Positions 26,821-35,179 are shown, counted from the stretch's first letter. The stretch is 64,000 bases of DNA from Prevotellamassilia timonensis (GCF_021531665.1 NZ_JADYUH010000003.1:1-64000), one strand, 5' to 3'. Notes: generated from the sequence alone by a model not told the origin. Made by a program: numbers and translations.

Positions 26821-27978
26821 ATGAAACGAACACTTCTCACCACGCTCTTCTCTCTCTTCACCCTTTGCCTCATGGCAGAGGATGAAGTGCGCGACCAGTT
26901 CAATCCAGTGCGGACTGCTGTAGTCTCACAGTCCATTGCACCCGACGCCCGTGCCGGCGGTATGGGTGACGTCGGTGCTGCCACCGACCCCGACGTGCAT
27001 TCTCAGTTCTGGAATCCTGCAAAATATCCCTTCACGATTTCCCGTGCCGGCTTCGCCATCAACTACACTCCCTGGCTTCGCAAACTCACCACCGGAATCG
27101 CTTTGCTGGACGCCGTCGGCTATGTCCGCCTCGGAGACTATCAGGCGCTCTCCGCTTCCATCCGCTACTTCACCCTTGGTGACGTCATGGCGGGCGAAGA
27201 AGGAATGACGGTCAAGCCTTACGAGTTCAGCGTCGATGCTGCCTACTCGCGAATGTTGAGCGAGAAGTTCTCTGCCTCCGTTGCCTTGCGCTACATTTAC
27301 TCCGACATCACGGGGCACTATGACGACAGCACCGAACCCGGCTCGGCGTTCGCTGCTGACTTGGCAGTCTTCTACAACAACTACGTCATGATGGGAAGCC
27401 GCGAGTGCCAACTTTCGTGGGGTGTGAACATCAGCAACATCGGTAGCAAGATTAGTTACGGCGACGACCGCTCCTATTTCATTCCGACAAACCTGAGACT
27501 CGGCTTGAGCTACATGATTCCGCTGAACGAGTACAACCGAATTGCCTTCTCCGCCGACGCCAACAAACTCCTCGTGCCTTCCATGCCGCTGCAGCGTGCT
27601 GACGAAGACGATGTGGACTATGAGGAACGTCTTGATCGCGAGTACTACAGCAAGTCCGGCATCGCCGGTATCTTCAGCTCTTTCGGCGACAGCGAGCGCG
27701 GCTTCAAAGGCGAATTGGAAGAGATTCAGTGGAGCATTGGTGCGGAATACACCTACAACGACAAGTTCACGCTCCGTGCGGGCTATCACCACGAAAGCGT
27801 CATGCAGGGCAACAGAAAATATGCCACCGTCGGAGCGGGCTTCCGCATGAACGTGCTTGCCATCGATGCCGGCTACGTCATCGCCACGCAACCTTCCAAC
27901 CCCCTTGACCAGACTCTTCGCGTGTCCCTCTCTTTCGACATGGACGGCATCCGCGACCTTTTCAACCGCAGAAGGTGA
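26821..27978 (+). CDS. porV: T9SS outer-membrane shuttle protein PorV (LptO)
   Basis: A 385-aa FadL-like 14-strand beta-barrel that carries cargo from SprA to the PorU attachment complex. The signal peptide MKRTLLTTLFSLFTLCLMA is followed by the family signature SIAPDARAGGMGDVGAATDPDV split over two halves, with FWNPAKYPF next. The C terminus ends in alternating barrel strands. Family-typical length. The gene is preceded by a long non-coding stretch, suggesting its own promoter, and is followed by a clear terminator. Confidence 0.93.
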   Translation: MKRTLLTTLFSLFTLCLMAEDEVRDQFNPVRTAVVSQSIAPDARAGGMGDVGAATDPDVHSQFWNPAKYPFTISRAGFAINYTPWLRKLTTGIALLDAVGYVRLGDYQALSASIRYFTLGDVMAGEEGMTVKPYEFSVDAAYSRMLSEKFSASVALRYIYSDITGHYDDSTEPGSAFAADLAVFYNNYVMMGSRECQLSWGVNISNIGSKISYGDDRSYFIPTNLRLGLSYMIPLNEYNRIAFSADANKLLVPSMPLQRADEDDVDYEERLDREYYSKSGIAGIFSSFGDSERGFKGELEEIQWSIGAEYTYNDKFTLRAGYHHESVMQGNRKYATVGAGFRMNVLAIDAGYVIATQPSNPLDQTLRVSLSFDMDGIRDLFNRRR

Positions 27979-28006
27979 GAAAGCGGAACGCCGCGAAAAC
28001 ATAAGG

Positions 28007-28047
28007 CTCGCAAAGCGTGCTTCTCGGAGTGCGGTTTGCGAGTTTTT
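28007..28047 (+). terminator. Terminator of porV
   Basis: CTCGCAAA (28007-28014) pairs with TTTGCGAG (28035-28042), directly followed by TTTTTGC. An inner GCG/CGG-rich loop may extend the stem. Confidence 0.75.
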
Positions 28048-28054
28048 GCTTGAA

Positions 28055-28130
28055 GGGGTGTTCTATAAATTAGGGGATAAGGAACGTTCAAAAGAAAGAT
28101 CAAAATCAACTATTTTTTAGAACATCCCTA
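28055..28130. repeat. About 75-bp inverted-repeat element, copy 1
   Basis: The ends AGGGGTGTTCTATAAATTA (28054-28072) and the complement of TATTTTTTAGAACATCCCT (28111-28129) match at 16 of 19 positions. The interior carries GGAACGTTCAAAAGAAAG. A second copy in opposite orientation lies at 33069-33146. It sits between the porV terminator and ispF and has no coding capacity. Confidence 0.75.
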
Positions 28131-28149
28131 AACTCATTTATTGCAAAAT

Positions 28150-28629
28150 ATGACAAAGATTCGTGTAGGCATGGGCTACGATGTGCACCGCCTCGTACCC
28201 GGTCGTCCGCTTTTCCTTGGCGGCATTGAGATTCCTTTTGAACTTGGTTTGGACGGTCACAGCGATGCCGACGTCCTGATTCACGCCATTTGCGACGCCC
28301 TGCTCGGTGCCGCCGGATTGCGCGACATTGGGCATCATTTCCCCGATACGGCAGGCGAGTTTGCCGGCATTGACAGCAAGATTCTTTTGCAACGCACGGT
28401 CGCACTGCTCAAGGAAAAAGGCTGGAGCGTCGGCAATGTGGATGCCACCGTTTGTGCCGAGAAACCGAAACTGAATCCCCACATTCCGACCATGCAGAAA
28501 GTGCTCGCGCCTCTTTTGGAAGTCGAGCCGGAAGAAGTGAGCATCAAAGCCACCACCACGGAGCGACTTGGTTTCACGGGGCGCATGGAAGGCATCTCTG
28601 CCTATGCCGTCGCCCTCATCTCGCGTTGA
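28150..28629 (+). CDS. ispF: 2-C-methyl-D-erythritol 2,4-cyclodiphosphate synthase
   Basis: A 159-aa trimeric enzyme of the MEP isoprenoid pathway. Metal ligands are visible in VGMGYDVHRL (Asp/His) and LDGHSDADVLIHAICD (His), and DIGHHFPDT and the C-terminal TTTERLGFTGRMEGISAYA are signature segments. The ATG at 28150 is preferred over a TTG nine bases upstream because family members begin at this point. The gene starts 20 bp after an inverted-repeat element and is followed after 24 bp by the acetyltransferase gene. Confidence 0.95.
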   Translation: MTKIRVGMGYDVHRLVPGRPLFLGGIEIPFELGLDGHSDADVLIHAICDALLGAAGLRDIGHHFPDTAGEFAGIDSKILLQRTVALLKEKGWSVGNVDATVCAEKPKLNPHIPTMQKVLAPLLEVEPEEVSIKATTTERLGFTGRMEGISAYAVALISR

Positions 28630-28653
28630 ACACCCTTGATTTTAAACTTTCTC

Positions 28654-29211
28654 ATGTCCCCCTTTCATCTTTCTCCTTTGACTGCTGTTTTGCTGCCACA
28701 GGCAGTGGCGCTGTTGGAGTCTGCCTTTCCCCCTGCAGAGCGTCGTGACACCGAGGCTTGGGTGAGACTCTGTGAACAGCCGCGTGACGGCTTTGCGCCT
28801 TTTTCCGTTCTCGACGAGGCGGGCACTTTTGCCGGTTTCGTCACCGTCTGGCTTTTTGAGCGTTACGCTTATGTGGAACATCTCGCCATCCTTCCCTCCT
28901 TGCGTGGTCGTTCTGCCGGTTCCCACGTCTTGGAGATGCTGCGCCGTCAGGTAGCACCGCTCCCGATTTTGCTGGAGGTAGAAGACCCGGCGGATGGCGA
29001 ATGGGAGCGCCGTCGCGTGGAGTTCTATCGCCGCAACGGTTTCCACCTCCTTTCCATTCCCTATCTTCAACCGCCCTATCGCAAGGGCGATGCTCCGCTT
29101 CCGTTGTGCCTCATGTCCACAGACGCCGCTTTCGATGCCGAAACAGATGCCGCTTTTCTTCGTCCACTCCGCCGTTTCGTTTATGGTGTGGAAGAAGAAA
29201 ATTTGGCGTAA
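28654..29211 (+). CDS. GNAT-family N-acetyltransferase
   Basis: A 185-aa protein with a GCN5-like core: FAGFVTVWLFERYAYVEHLA forms beta4, followed by the acetyl-CoA loop PSLRGRSAGSHVLEMLRRQ near residue 90 and FYRRNGFHLL near residue 130. The acceptor substrate cannot be inferred. The ATG at 28654 is chosen over a non-ATG start 18 bases earlier. Likely translated from the same message as ispF. A 1.3-kb non-coding region follows. Confidence 0.8.
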   Translation: MSPFHLSPLTAVLLPQAVALLESAFPPAERRDTEAWVRLCEQPRDGFAPFSVLDEAGTFAGFVTVWLFERYAYVEHLAILPSLRGRSAGSHVLEMLRRQVAPLPILLEVEDPADGEWERRRVEFYRRNGFHLLSIPYLQPPYRKGDAPLPLCLMSTDAAFDAETDAAFLRPLRRFVYGVEEENLA

Positions 29212-29300
29212 AGACCGCTGACCGTCGGCGACGCATTTCACACCTTTGTTTTGTCTTTCTGTATCACAGTCTCCGGCTGTGGTGTGTGGGTGGTGCAGCA

Positions 29301-30400
29301 TCTAATATACGTAAATTAAGGGGGAAAGAAAAAAACTCTGCAAACTATACACAAACCCTACATTCTGCTCTTTATCTCTTTGATTCTCCGTGCGTTGCGA
29401 AATGTATAGTTTGTGCTTTAAACTATACACAAACTATACATTAACTATACATTGAAGCGTTCAAAACCCTACACAAAACGGCGCACAAACCCTACACAAA
29501 ACGGCGCGCAAACCCTACACAGCAGCGGCGCGCAGTTTTACTTGGGAGCGCACCTAAGTGAATTTTGAGGAAGGGAAATTAAAATTTGAGGAAGGGAAAT
29601 TAAAATTTGAGGAAGGGAAATAAAAATTTGAGGAAGGGAAATAAAAATTTGAGGAAGGCAAAGAAAAATTAGGGGAAGGCTAGGAAAAACTAGGGGAAGG
29701 CTAAGAAAAACTAGGGGAAGGCTAGGAAAAATTAGGAGCGCACCTAAGTAAAACTAGGAGCGCACCTAAGTAAAACTAGGAGCGCACCTAAGAAAAACTA
29801 GGAGCGCACCTAGCAAGAAATGTTTTTCCATTAATGCCCATTAATGCCCATTAATGCCCATTAATTGTCTCATTAAATGTCTCATTAATTTCTGAACATT
29901 TCGCGTGTTCCGTGTTCCAAAACAAATTAATGGCTTTTTAATGAATCAAATTCATGAACATTAATGTTTCAAAAAGGGTGCGCTCTTAAATGAAATGATG
30001 AAACTCTGCTCCCGTGACACCTCGGTGACGTCCCGTTGACACCGTCACCAGCCCGTCCTTTCGTTACGCCCGTCCTTTCGTTACGCCCGTCCTTTCGTTT
30101 CGCCCGTCCTTTCGTTACGCACGTAACACACGTCACGTTCGTCACGCCCGATTCATTTGTTTCATCTGTTTGATTCGTGTTCAAAAAAGAGAATGTATAG
30201 TTGCGGTGTAGGCTTTCGTGTATAGTTTTTGTGTAGGGTTTGAAACGTCTCAATGTATAGTTTGTGTATAGTTTGTGTATAGTTTAGAGCATAAACTATA
30301 CATTTCGTAACGCTCGGGAAATCAGATAGATGCAGGGTTAAATGTAGGGTTTGTGTATAGTTTGCATAGTTATTTCGCATTCCCTATCATTTATGTATAG
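29301..30400. repeat. Complete large non-coding composite element (copy B)
   Basis: About 1.1 kb without a credible gene, filling the gap 29212-30542. Inverted arms of about 200 bp (29309-29510 and 30195-30400) share GCAAACTATACACAAACCCT, then a GCGTT(G/A)CGAAATG box and a perfect hairpin TGTATAGTTT/AAACTATACA (29403-29429 and 30276-30302). Between the arms, in order: GAGGAAGGGAAA-type 21-bp units (29560-29735), GGAGCGCACCTAAG 22-bp units (29739-29815), an AT-rich core with ATTAATGCCC repeats (29830-29980) and CCGTCCTTTCGTTACG repeats (30050-30120). The same parts recur at 1-602 and 56331-57368. Confidence 0.88.
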
Positions 30401-30453
30401 CACATCCCTTAAGCGTCACAGTTCACCCATGCCGACGGAAGTTTTAAAAGCGT

Positions 30454-30488
30454 TTTGTCGGATAATCCGTTTTTACGACCTATATTTG
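30454..30488 (+). promoter_or_regulatory. Probable promoter of pyrK-pyrD
   Basis: TTTG at 30454-30457 and TATATTTG at 30481-30488 fit the phylum consensus; the 23-bp spacing is slightly longer than usual. The pyrK ATG follows 54 bp downstream. Confidence 0.55.
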
Positions 30489-30542
30489 CAGTGTCTGAAA
30501 GGGCAGTCCTCGGTGTCTGCCTTGTTTTTTGAAAAATCTAAT

Positions 30543-31322
30543 ATGAAAAAATACGTACAGGACTTGCGAGTCGTCGCCAAAGAGACGCCCGGTTCGGGTT
30601 ATGTTCTTCTCAAACTTAGTCCTTTGGAAGGTTTGCTGCCCGAGATTCTGCCGGGACAGTTCGTGGAGATTCTCGTTCCGAATGCTGACCACACGTTTTT
30701 GCGTCGTCCGATTTCAGTGAACTATGTGGAAAACAATCGCCTCTGGCTTCTCATCCACGAAGTGGGCGAGGGGACTCGTTCGCTGGGGCGTCTGGAAGAG
30801 GGCAGCCTCTTGAACTGCGTCTATCCCTTGGGCAACGGTTTCTCCTCGCCGGAAGAGGTGGGTGAGAACGTGTTGCTTGTCGGCGGCGGCGTGGGCACGG
30901 CTCCGCTTCTCCACTACGGCAGATGTCTTCACGAGTCCGGCAAGCATGTCACCTTTCTTTTGGGCGGTCGCTCCGGACGTGACCTCATGCAACTCCCCGA
31001 GTTTGAAAAGTGGGGACGCGTTTGCGTCACGACCGAAGACGGTTCGCTCGGCGAGCGCGGTTTCGTGACGAACCACTCCGTTTTGCAAACTGAAAAATTT
31101 GACACCGTGGCGATGTGCGGTCCGAAACCCATGATGGTGGCGATGGCTCGCCTAAGTGCCGAGTTGGGCATCTCGCATGTCGAGGCGTCTTTGGAGAACC
31201 TGATGGCGTGTGGCTTGGGCGCCTGCCTCTGTTGTGTCGAAAAAACAGCCGATGGTCACAATGTCTGTGTCTGCAAGGAAGGTCCCGTGTTCCAAACAAA
31301 AGATTTGTCATGGCTAAGTTAA
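30543..31322 (+). CDS. pyrK: Dihydroorotate dehydrogenase electron-transfer subunit
   Basis: A 259-aa FAD and 2Fe-2S protein that passes electrons from class 1B PyrD to NAD. FAD binding is at [14 protein letters not shown] binding at [14 protein letters not shown] near residue 117, and the iron-sulfur Cys cluster is CGLGACLCC...VCVC near the C terminus. The ATG at 30543 starts [11 protein letters not shown]; the frame is open further upstream, but that part lies in the repeat element and the promoter. Its stop overlaps the pyrD start by 13 bp, indicating translational coupling. Confidence 0.93.
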   Translation: MKKYVQDLRVVAKETPGSGYVLLKLSPLEGLLPEILPGQFVEILVPNADHTFLRRPISVNYVENNRLWLLIHEVGEGTRSLGRLEEGSLLNCVYPLGNGFSSPEEVGENVLLVGGGVGTAPLLHYGRCLHESGKHVTFLLGGRSGRDLMQLPEFEKWGRVCVTTEDGSLGERGFVTNHSVLQTEKFDTVAMCGPKPMMVAMARLSAELGISHVEASLENLMACGLGACLCCVEKTADGHNVCVCKEGPVFQTKDLSWLS

Positions 31323-32218
31323 ACGTAAAAATTGGCGACCTCGCCTTGAAGAACCCCGTGCTGACTGCTTCCGGCACCTTCGGCTACGGACTCGAGTTCG
31401 CAGACTTCATCGATTTGAACGCTCTCGGCGGCTTCATCGTGAAAGGAACCACCCTGCATCCGCGAGAAGGCAACGACTATCCGCGCATGGCGGAGACCGC
31501 CTCCGGCATGTTGAACTGCGTGGGACTCCAAAACAAGGGTGTGGAACACTTCTGCACGGAAATCTATCCGCAGCTGACGGACTTCGACTCCCACGTCATC
31601 GTCAACGTCTCGGGAAGTACGATTGAAGACTACGCAGCCTGTGCTGCCAGAATCAATGAGCTGGAACACATTCCCGCCATCGAACTCAACATCTCCTGCC
31701 CAAACGTCAAGTCGGGCGGCATGGCGTTCGGCGTAACCTGTGAGGGAGCAGCGTCGGTCGTGAAGGCAGTGCGAAAGGCATATTCCAAAACCCTGATTGT
31801 CAAACTCTCGCCCAATGTCACCGACATCGCTGCCATCGCTCGCGCCGTTGAAGCGGAAGGTGCAGACAGCGTTTCGCTCATCAACACGCTGATGGGCATG
31901 AGCGTGGACATCGAACGCCGTCGCTCGCGTCTCAGCATCGGTACGGGCGGACTCAGCGGTCCCTGCGTGAAACCCGTGGCTCTGCGAATGGTCAGCCAAG
32001 TCGCACGCGCCGTCAAAATTCCCGTGATTGGTCTCGGAGGCATCATGAACGCAGAAGACGCTTTGGAATTCCTCATGGTGGGAGCCACGGCGGTCGAAAT
32101 CGGAACGGCAAACTTCATTGATCCCGCTGTCACCATCAAAGTGATTGAGGGAATGAACGACTGGCTGGACCGTCACGGCGTCAAAGACGTCAACGAAATC
32201 ATCGGAGTGATTGACTGA
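31310..32218 (+). CDS. pyrD: Dihydroorotate dehydrogenase, class 1B catalytic subunit
   Basis: A 302-aa FMN TIM-barrel enzyme oxidising dihydroorotate to orotate in pyrimidine synthesis. It starts [18 protein letters not shown]. The catalytic Cys of class 1 enzymes is in [13 protein letters not shown] near residue 130, and FMN-phosphate loops are in VIGLGGI and [12 protein letters not shown]. The pairing and overlap with pyrK fixes the class 1B assignment. The longer frame from 31115 overlaps pyrK in another frame and is rejected. Confidence 0.95.
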   Translation: MAKLNVKIGDLALKNPVLTASGTFGYGLEFADFIDLNALGGFIVKGTTLHPREGNDYPRMAETASGMLNCVGLQNKGVEHFCTEIYPQLTDFDSHVIVNVSGSTIEDYAACAARINELEHIPAIELNISCPNVKSGGMAFGVTCEGAASVVKAVRKAYSKTLIVKLSPNVTDIAAIARAVEAEGADSVSLINTLMGMSVDIERRRSRLSIGTGGLSGPCVKPVALRMVSQVARAVKIPVIGLGGIMNAEDALEFLMVGATAVEIGTANFIDPAVTIKVIEGMNDWLDRHGVKDVNEIIGVID

Positions 32219-32287
32219 TGCAACCTTTCTCTAAGAACCAACCATATAATCAATAAAAGGAAACAAAATCCACACATTTAAATAGTT

Positions 32288-32929
32288 ATGAAGAAAATCC
32301 TCTTTTTGCTGACTTTCTGCCTTTTGGCAAGTGTTCAAACCGTCAGCGCACAGCGGAGAGACGACCTGTCGCGCTATCTTGCCGGTGCCGTTCCCGTCGT
32401 GGACGGTTACGTTCAGTTTGAAAAGTCTTTCACTGTGAAAGGAAAGACCAAGGCAGAAATTCATCAGGCATTGTTTGATTTCACCAAGAAAGAACTCGTC
32501 GAAGGTCCCGAGCAACTGCCGCAAGCAAGAATCACAGAATCCGATGCGGCAGAAGGAGTCATCGCTGCCAGCATCGAAGAATATCTCTATTTCAAGCGCA
32601 CAAACTGGGTGACCCACCGCGTCCGCTTCTACTATCAAATTGTCTATACTGTGAAAGATGAAGCCTATACGGTTCAAATCCGTCGTCTCCACTATCGCTA
32701 TGACCCCGAGACCACCGCAGGCGAGTTTGATGAAGACCGCCGCGCAGAAAAATGGATTACGGACGAAGAAGCGCTGAGCAAAGACGGCAAGAAACTCACT
32801 CGCATCGCCGGAAAATTCCGCCGCTTCACCATTGACCGCGTGGACGACATCTTCTATCAGTCTGCGATTGCCACCGGTGCGAAAAAACAGAAGAAATATA
32901 AAATGGTAGAGGTTGAGGACGAGGACTGA
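32288..32929 (+). CDS. Exported DUF4468 protein
   Basis: A 213-aa protein with a signal peptide (MKKILFLLTFCLLASVQTVSA) and a DUF4468-type domain. The domain is visible in VQFEKSFTVKGKTKAEIHQALFD split over the first strand and helix, and in RVRFYYQIVYTVKDEAYTVQI. The family is common in Bacteroidota and of unknown function, probably periplasmic or outer-membrane associated. The acidic tail VEVEDED is of low complexity. It is followed by a hairpin terminator and has a 69-bp gap to pyrD. Confidence 0.8.
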   Translation: MKKILFLLTFCLLASVQTVSAQRRDDLSRYLAGAVPVVDGYVQFEKSFTVKGKTKAEIHQALFDFTKKELVEGPEQLPQARITESDAAEGVIAASIEEYLYFKRTNWVTHRVRFYYQIVYTVKDEAYTVQIRRLHYRYDPETTAGEFDEDRRAEKWITDEEALSKDGKKLTRIAGKFRRFTIDRVDDIFYQSAIATGAKKQKKYKMVEVEDED

Positions 32930-32977
32930 AAAAGTCCGTCGCACTCAGTCTCTTGAGAATCAACGACAAAACCTACT

Positions 32978-33019
32978 AAAGCAGGAACGAAGAAGCGTGG
33001 CTCCTTTGTTCCTGCTTTT
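32978..33019 (+). terminator. Terminator after the DUF4468 gene
   Basis: AAAGCAGGAAC (32978-32988) pairs perfectly with GTTCCTGCTTT (33008-33018), and the stem ends in a short T run. Confidence 0.75.
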
Positions 33020-33068
33020 CGGTGGGGCAATCTGCAAAGAGCGATGCCCGATTCTTTTGTGTGGTTTC

Positions 33069-33146
33069 AGGGGTGTTCTAAAAAAGGTTGCAAGAGTAAG
33101 TACTTTCTTTTGAACGCTCCTTGTTCCGTAGTTTATAGGACATTTC
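33069..33146. repeat. About 75-bp inverted-repeat element, copy 2 (opposite orientation)
   Basis: It begins AGGGGTGTTCTAAAAAAGG and ends TATAGGACATTTCTT. Read on the minus strand it lines up along its whole length with the element at 28055-28130, including GAGCGTTCAAAAGAAAG against GAACGTTCAAAAGAAAG. It abuts the stop codon of the HD-domain gene. Confidence 0.75.
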
Positions 33147-33147
33147 T

Positions 33148-33783
33148 TCAGTGTTTCGTGGTTTTCTCCATCACGTTTGCGGTGAGCATGTCTGCGGCTT
33201 GGAGGAGCGCGACGAGGGGAGAGCGTTCCATGGCGGAGCGGAAGGAGTAGCGTTGTGCGCTGCCGTTCTCCGCCATGTCAAACATGCCCATGTGCCAGCG
33301 GATGGCGAGGAGTTCCTCCTCGGAGAGTTTCATCATCCAGCAAATGATGAGACAAGACTTTTCGCCGTGACCGAAGGGAAGCTTTTCGTCAATTTCGTAG
33401 CCGGGATAGGTCACCCATCTGCCGTGCTCATCTTTTTTATATTTCTCCGTGCGTCGATACATGCTGGTTTTGCAGAGGTCGTGGAAGAGAGCGGCGATGG
33501 CGATGCTTTCCGTTTTCAAAGGTTCGGTGAAGGGTGAATTTCCGCTTTCGATGGCTGGTTTCACAACGTTTTCGTAGAGCGTCATGGCAGTTTCGAAGAC
33601 GTTGATGGAATGGCGACAAAGCCCGCCTTCTTCGTTCAGGTGATAGGATGCGGAGCTCGGAGCAGTGAAGAAATCCGACTTCTCAAGATAGTCAAGGAGT
33701 TTCTCCAATCCTTCGCGTTGAATGTATTTGTGACAATAGTCAATGAAAGTCTCTTTCGTTTTTTGGATTTCTTCGGGCGTCAT
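33148..33783 (-). CDS. HD-domain phosphohydrolase-like protein
   Basis: A 211-aa single-domain HD protein. Metal-binding residues are in GGLCRHSINVF (His), IAALFHDLCKT (HD pair), LPFGHGEKS (His), AIRWHMGMFD (His) and LLQAADMLT (Asp), an unbroken HD signature, so catalytic activity is expected. The substrate is unknown; relatives are annotated only as HD-domain hydrolases. It is the only protein gene in its immediate minus-strand neighbourhood and lies downstream of the tRNA-Arg terminator. Confidence 0.8.
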   Translation of the reverse strand: MTPEEIQKTKETFIDYCHKYIQREGLEKLLDYLEKSDFFTAPSSASYHLNEEGGLCRHSINVFETAMTLYENVVKPAIESGNSPFTEPLKTESIAIAALFHDLCKTSMYRRTEKYKKDEHGRWVTYPGYEIDEKLPFGHGEKSCLIICWMMKLSEEELLAIRWHMGMFDMAENGSAQRYSFRSAMERSPLVALLQAADMLTANVMEKTTKH

Positions 33784-33838
33784 GGTCTTTTGAGGTATTA
33801 AATCAGGTGTCAGATGAGGGTGGTTTTCAGTTTTGAAA

Positions 33839-33880
33839 CAAAAAAGGCTGCGTCAAACTCTTCGTTCTGACACAGCCTTT
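33839..33880 (-). terminator. Terminator of tRNA-Arg
   Basis: On the minus strand AAAGGCTGTGTCA pairs with TGACGCAGCCTTT (one mismatch) and runs into TTTTTTTG. Confidence 0.85.
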
Positions 33881-33892
33881 GAATGAAAAAGG

Positions 33893-33967
33893 TGATTCCG
33901 TTGGGGTTCGAACCCAAGACCCACGCCTTAGAAGGGCGTTGCTCTAATCCAACTGAGCTACGGAACC
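33893..33967 (-). tRNA. tRNA-Arg (anticodon TCT)
   Basis: The 75-nt cloverleaf starts GGTTCCGTAGCTCAG. The anticodon stem-loop is ACGCC-CTTCTAA-GGCGT and the T-loop is GGTTCGAACC. The acceptor ends CGGAATC plus A; CCA is not encoded. It has its own promoter and terminator. Confidence 0.95.
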
Positions 33968-33978
33968 TTTTTGCTGTG

Positions 33979-34008
33979 CAAAGTTACAACATTTTGTGAT
34001 TCCGGCAA
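33979..34008 (-). promoter_or_regulatory. Promoter of tRNA-Arg
   Basis: On the minus strand TTG (34006-34008), a 19-bp spacer and TAACTTTG (33979-33986) match the Bacteroidota consensus, 12 bp before the mature tRNA. Confidence 0.75.
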
Positions 34009-34117
34009 GGAAAGATTTGTTTTTCTTGACGCAGCGTCTTCTCAAAACTGAAACTGAAACTTGAAACGGAAGAGTCCCAGCGCGGTTTGTTTTGTGAAAG
34101 AGGCGTCTGCGAGAGGT

Positions 34118-34699
34118 TCATTGCACTTGAACGGGAAGTTCCTGTCCTTGAAAGTCAAAGGTGAAGTTGTGTCCTTTTGCAGAGGGGAACTGACTTCTCG
34201 CGTCAATTTCTTGTCTTGACTTCAAGTGGTTGATGATGCGCTGATAGGATTCCATGCCGCTTTTTGCTTTGACGAAAGCGACGAATTCGGTGTCAGTGTA
34301 GCGAAACTTTCCGGTTTGCATGCTTGGAATGACTCTTTTGAAGGTCATTTTGCAGAAATACCAGCCTTCCTTTTCTTCGGCGAGGAGCGCAAGTTTGATT
34401 TCTTTTCTTCCGAGAGGCGTTTCGGGATTGTATCTCTCATCGCCGGGGGTGACGGCTTCTTTTTTGTTGGTTTTGAACTCCTCGATGGTTTCCGCCGTCG
34501 TTTTGATGAGGATGAAATAGATGCGTGGGCGGATTTTGTAGCGCTTAGGATAGGGCATGTCGCTGTTGACGTAGTCTCGAATGTCCTTGGCGAGCGCATC
34601 GTTGATGGGAATGTCAGGGATGGAAGAAAGGAATTGAATCAGCTCGTCAGCGTCTTTGACGAGCGCGTCGATGTCAAAATAACGTACGTAAATGTTCAT
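34118..34699 (-). CDS. Unrecognised conserved-looking protein
   Basis: A 193-aa soluble, charged protein that I cannot assign to a family. It starts MNIYVRYFDIDALVKDADEL, has no signal peptide or membrane segment, and contains an aromatic-rich centre (GWYFCKMTFKRVIPSMQ, FRYTDTEFVAFVKAK) that looks like a mixed alpha/beta domain. Codon use matches the surrounding genes and no alternative frame is better, so it is probably a real gene. It lies between two tRNA transcripts with no obvious operon partner. Confidence 0.7.
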   Translation of the reverse strand: MNIYVRYFDIDALVKDADELIQFLSSIPDIPINDALAKDIRDYVNSDMPYPKRYKIRPRIYFILIKTTAETIEEFKTNKKEAVTPGDERYNPETPLGRKEIKLALLAEEKEGWYFCKMTFKRVIPSMQTGKFRYTDTEFVAFVKAKSGMESYQRIINHLKSRQEIDARSQFPSAKGHNFTFDFQGQELPVQVQ

Positions 34700-34770
34700 T
34701 TTTCAATCATTTACTGTGGAGCAGGCATTTTTTTGAGAGACATAATTTTTTTCCTGTTCCGAGAACTTGA

Positions 34771-34816
34771 AACAAAAAACCGGAGCATTGAAGGAGGTGA
34801 TTTCTTAATGCTCCGG
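34771..34816 (-). terminator. Terminator of the tRNA Gly-Leu-Leu operon
   Basis: On the minus strand CCGGAGCATT pairs perfectly with AATGCTCCGG across a 17-nt loop and is followed by TTTTTTGTTT. Confidence 0.88.
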
Positions 34817-34849
34817 TCTGTGGATGATGGACTTTTCAGTCCTTTGAAG

Positions 34850-34933
34850 TGAAGAGGAGGAGACTCGAACTCCCACGTCGCAATTGACACTACCCCCTCA
34901 AAGTAGCGCGTCTACCAATTCCGCCACCTCTCC
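34850..34933 (-). tRNA. tRNA-Leu (anticodon GAG)
   Basis: An 84-nt class II tRNA starting GGAGAGGTGGCGGAATTGG, with anticodon arm CTACT-TTGAGGG-GGTAG and a long variable arm (TGTCAATTGCGACG). The acceptor contains one G-U pair. CCA is not encoded. Confidence 0.95.
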
Positions 34934-34974
34934 ATTTCGGGTAAAACAAAAAAGGAGTCCTTCTCCTTTTTGTG

Positions 34975-35057
34975 TGCCCAGAACAGGACTCGAACCTGCA
35001 CGTCATTGCTGACACTAGTACCTGAAACTAGCGCGTCTACCATTCCGCCACCTGGGC
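34975..35057 (-). tRNA. tRNA-Leu (anticodon CAG)
   Basis: An 83-nt class II tRNA starting GCCCAGGTGGCGGAATGG, with anticodon arm CTAGT-TTCAGGT-ACTAG and variable arm TGTCAGCAATGACG. It lies 41 bp upstream (in transcription) of the Leu-GAG gene. Confidence 0.95.
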
Positions 35058-35061
35058 AAAG

Positions 35062-35134
35062 AGCGGAAAACGAGACTCGAACTCGCGACCCCAACCTTGG
35101 CAAGGTTGTGCTCTACCAACTGAGCTATTTCCGC
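35062..35134 (-). tRNA. tRNA-Gly (anticodon GCC)
   Basis: A 73-nt tRNA starting GCGGAAATAGCTCAGTTGG, with anticodon arm CAACC-TTGCCAA-GGTTG. It is the first gene of the three-tRNA operon and lies 4 bp from the Leu-CAG gene. Confidence 0.95.
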
Positions 35135-35179
35135 AGGGCGTTTTGTCGGAAGACAGGGCGTTTGTTGTCAAACGCGGTG

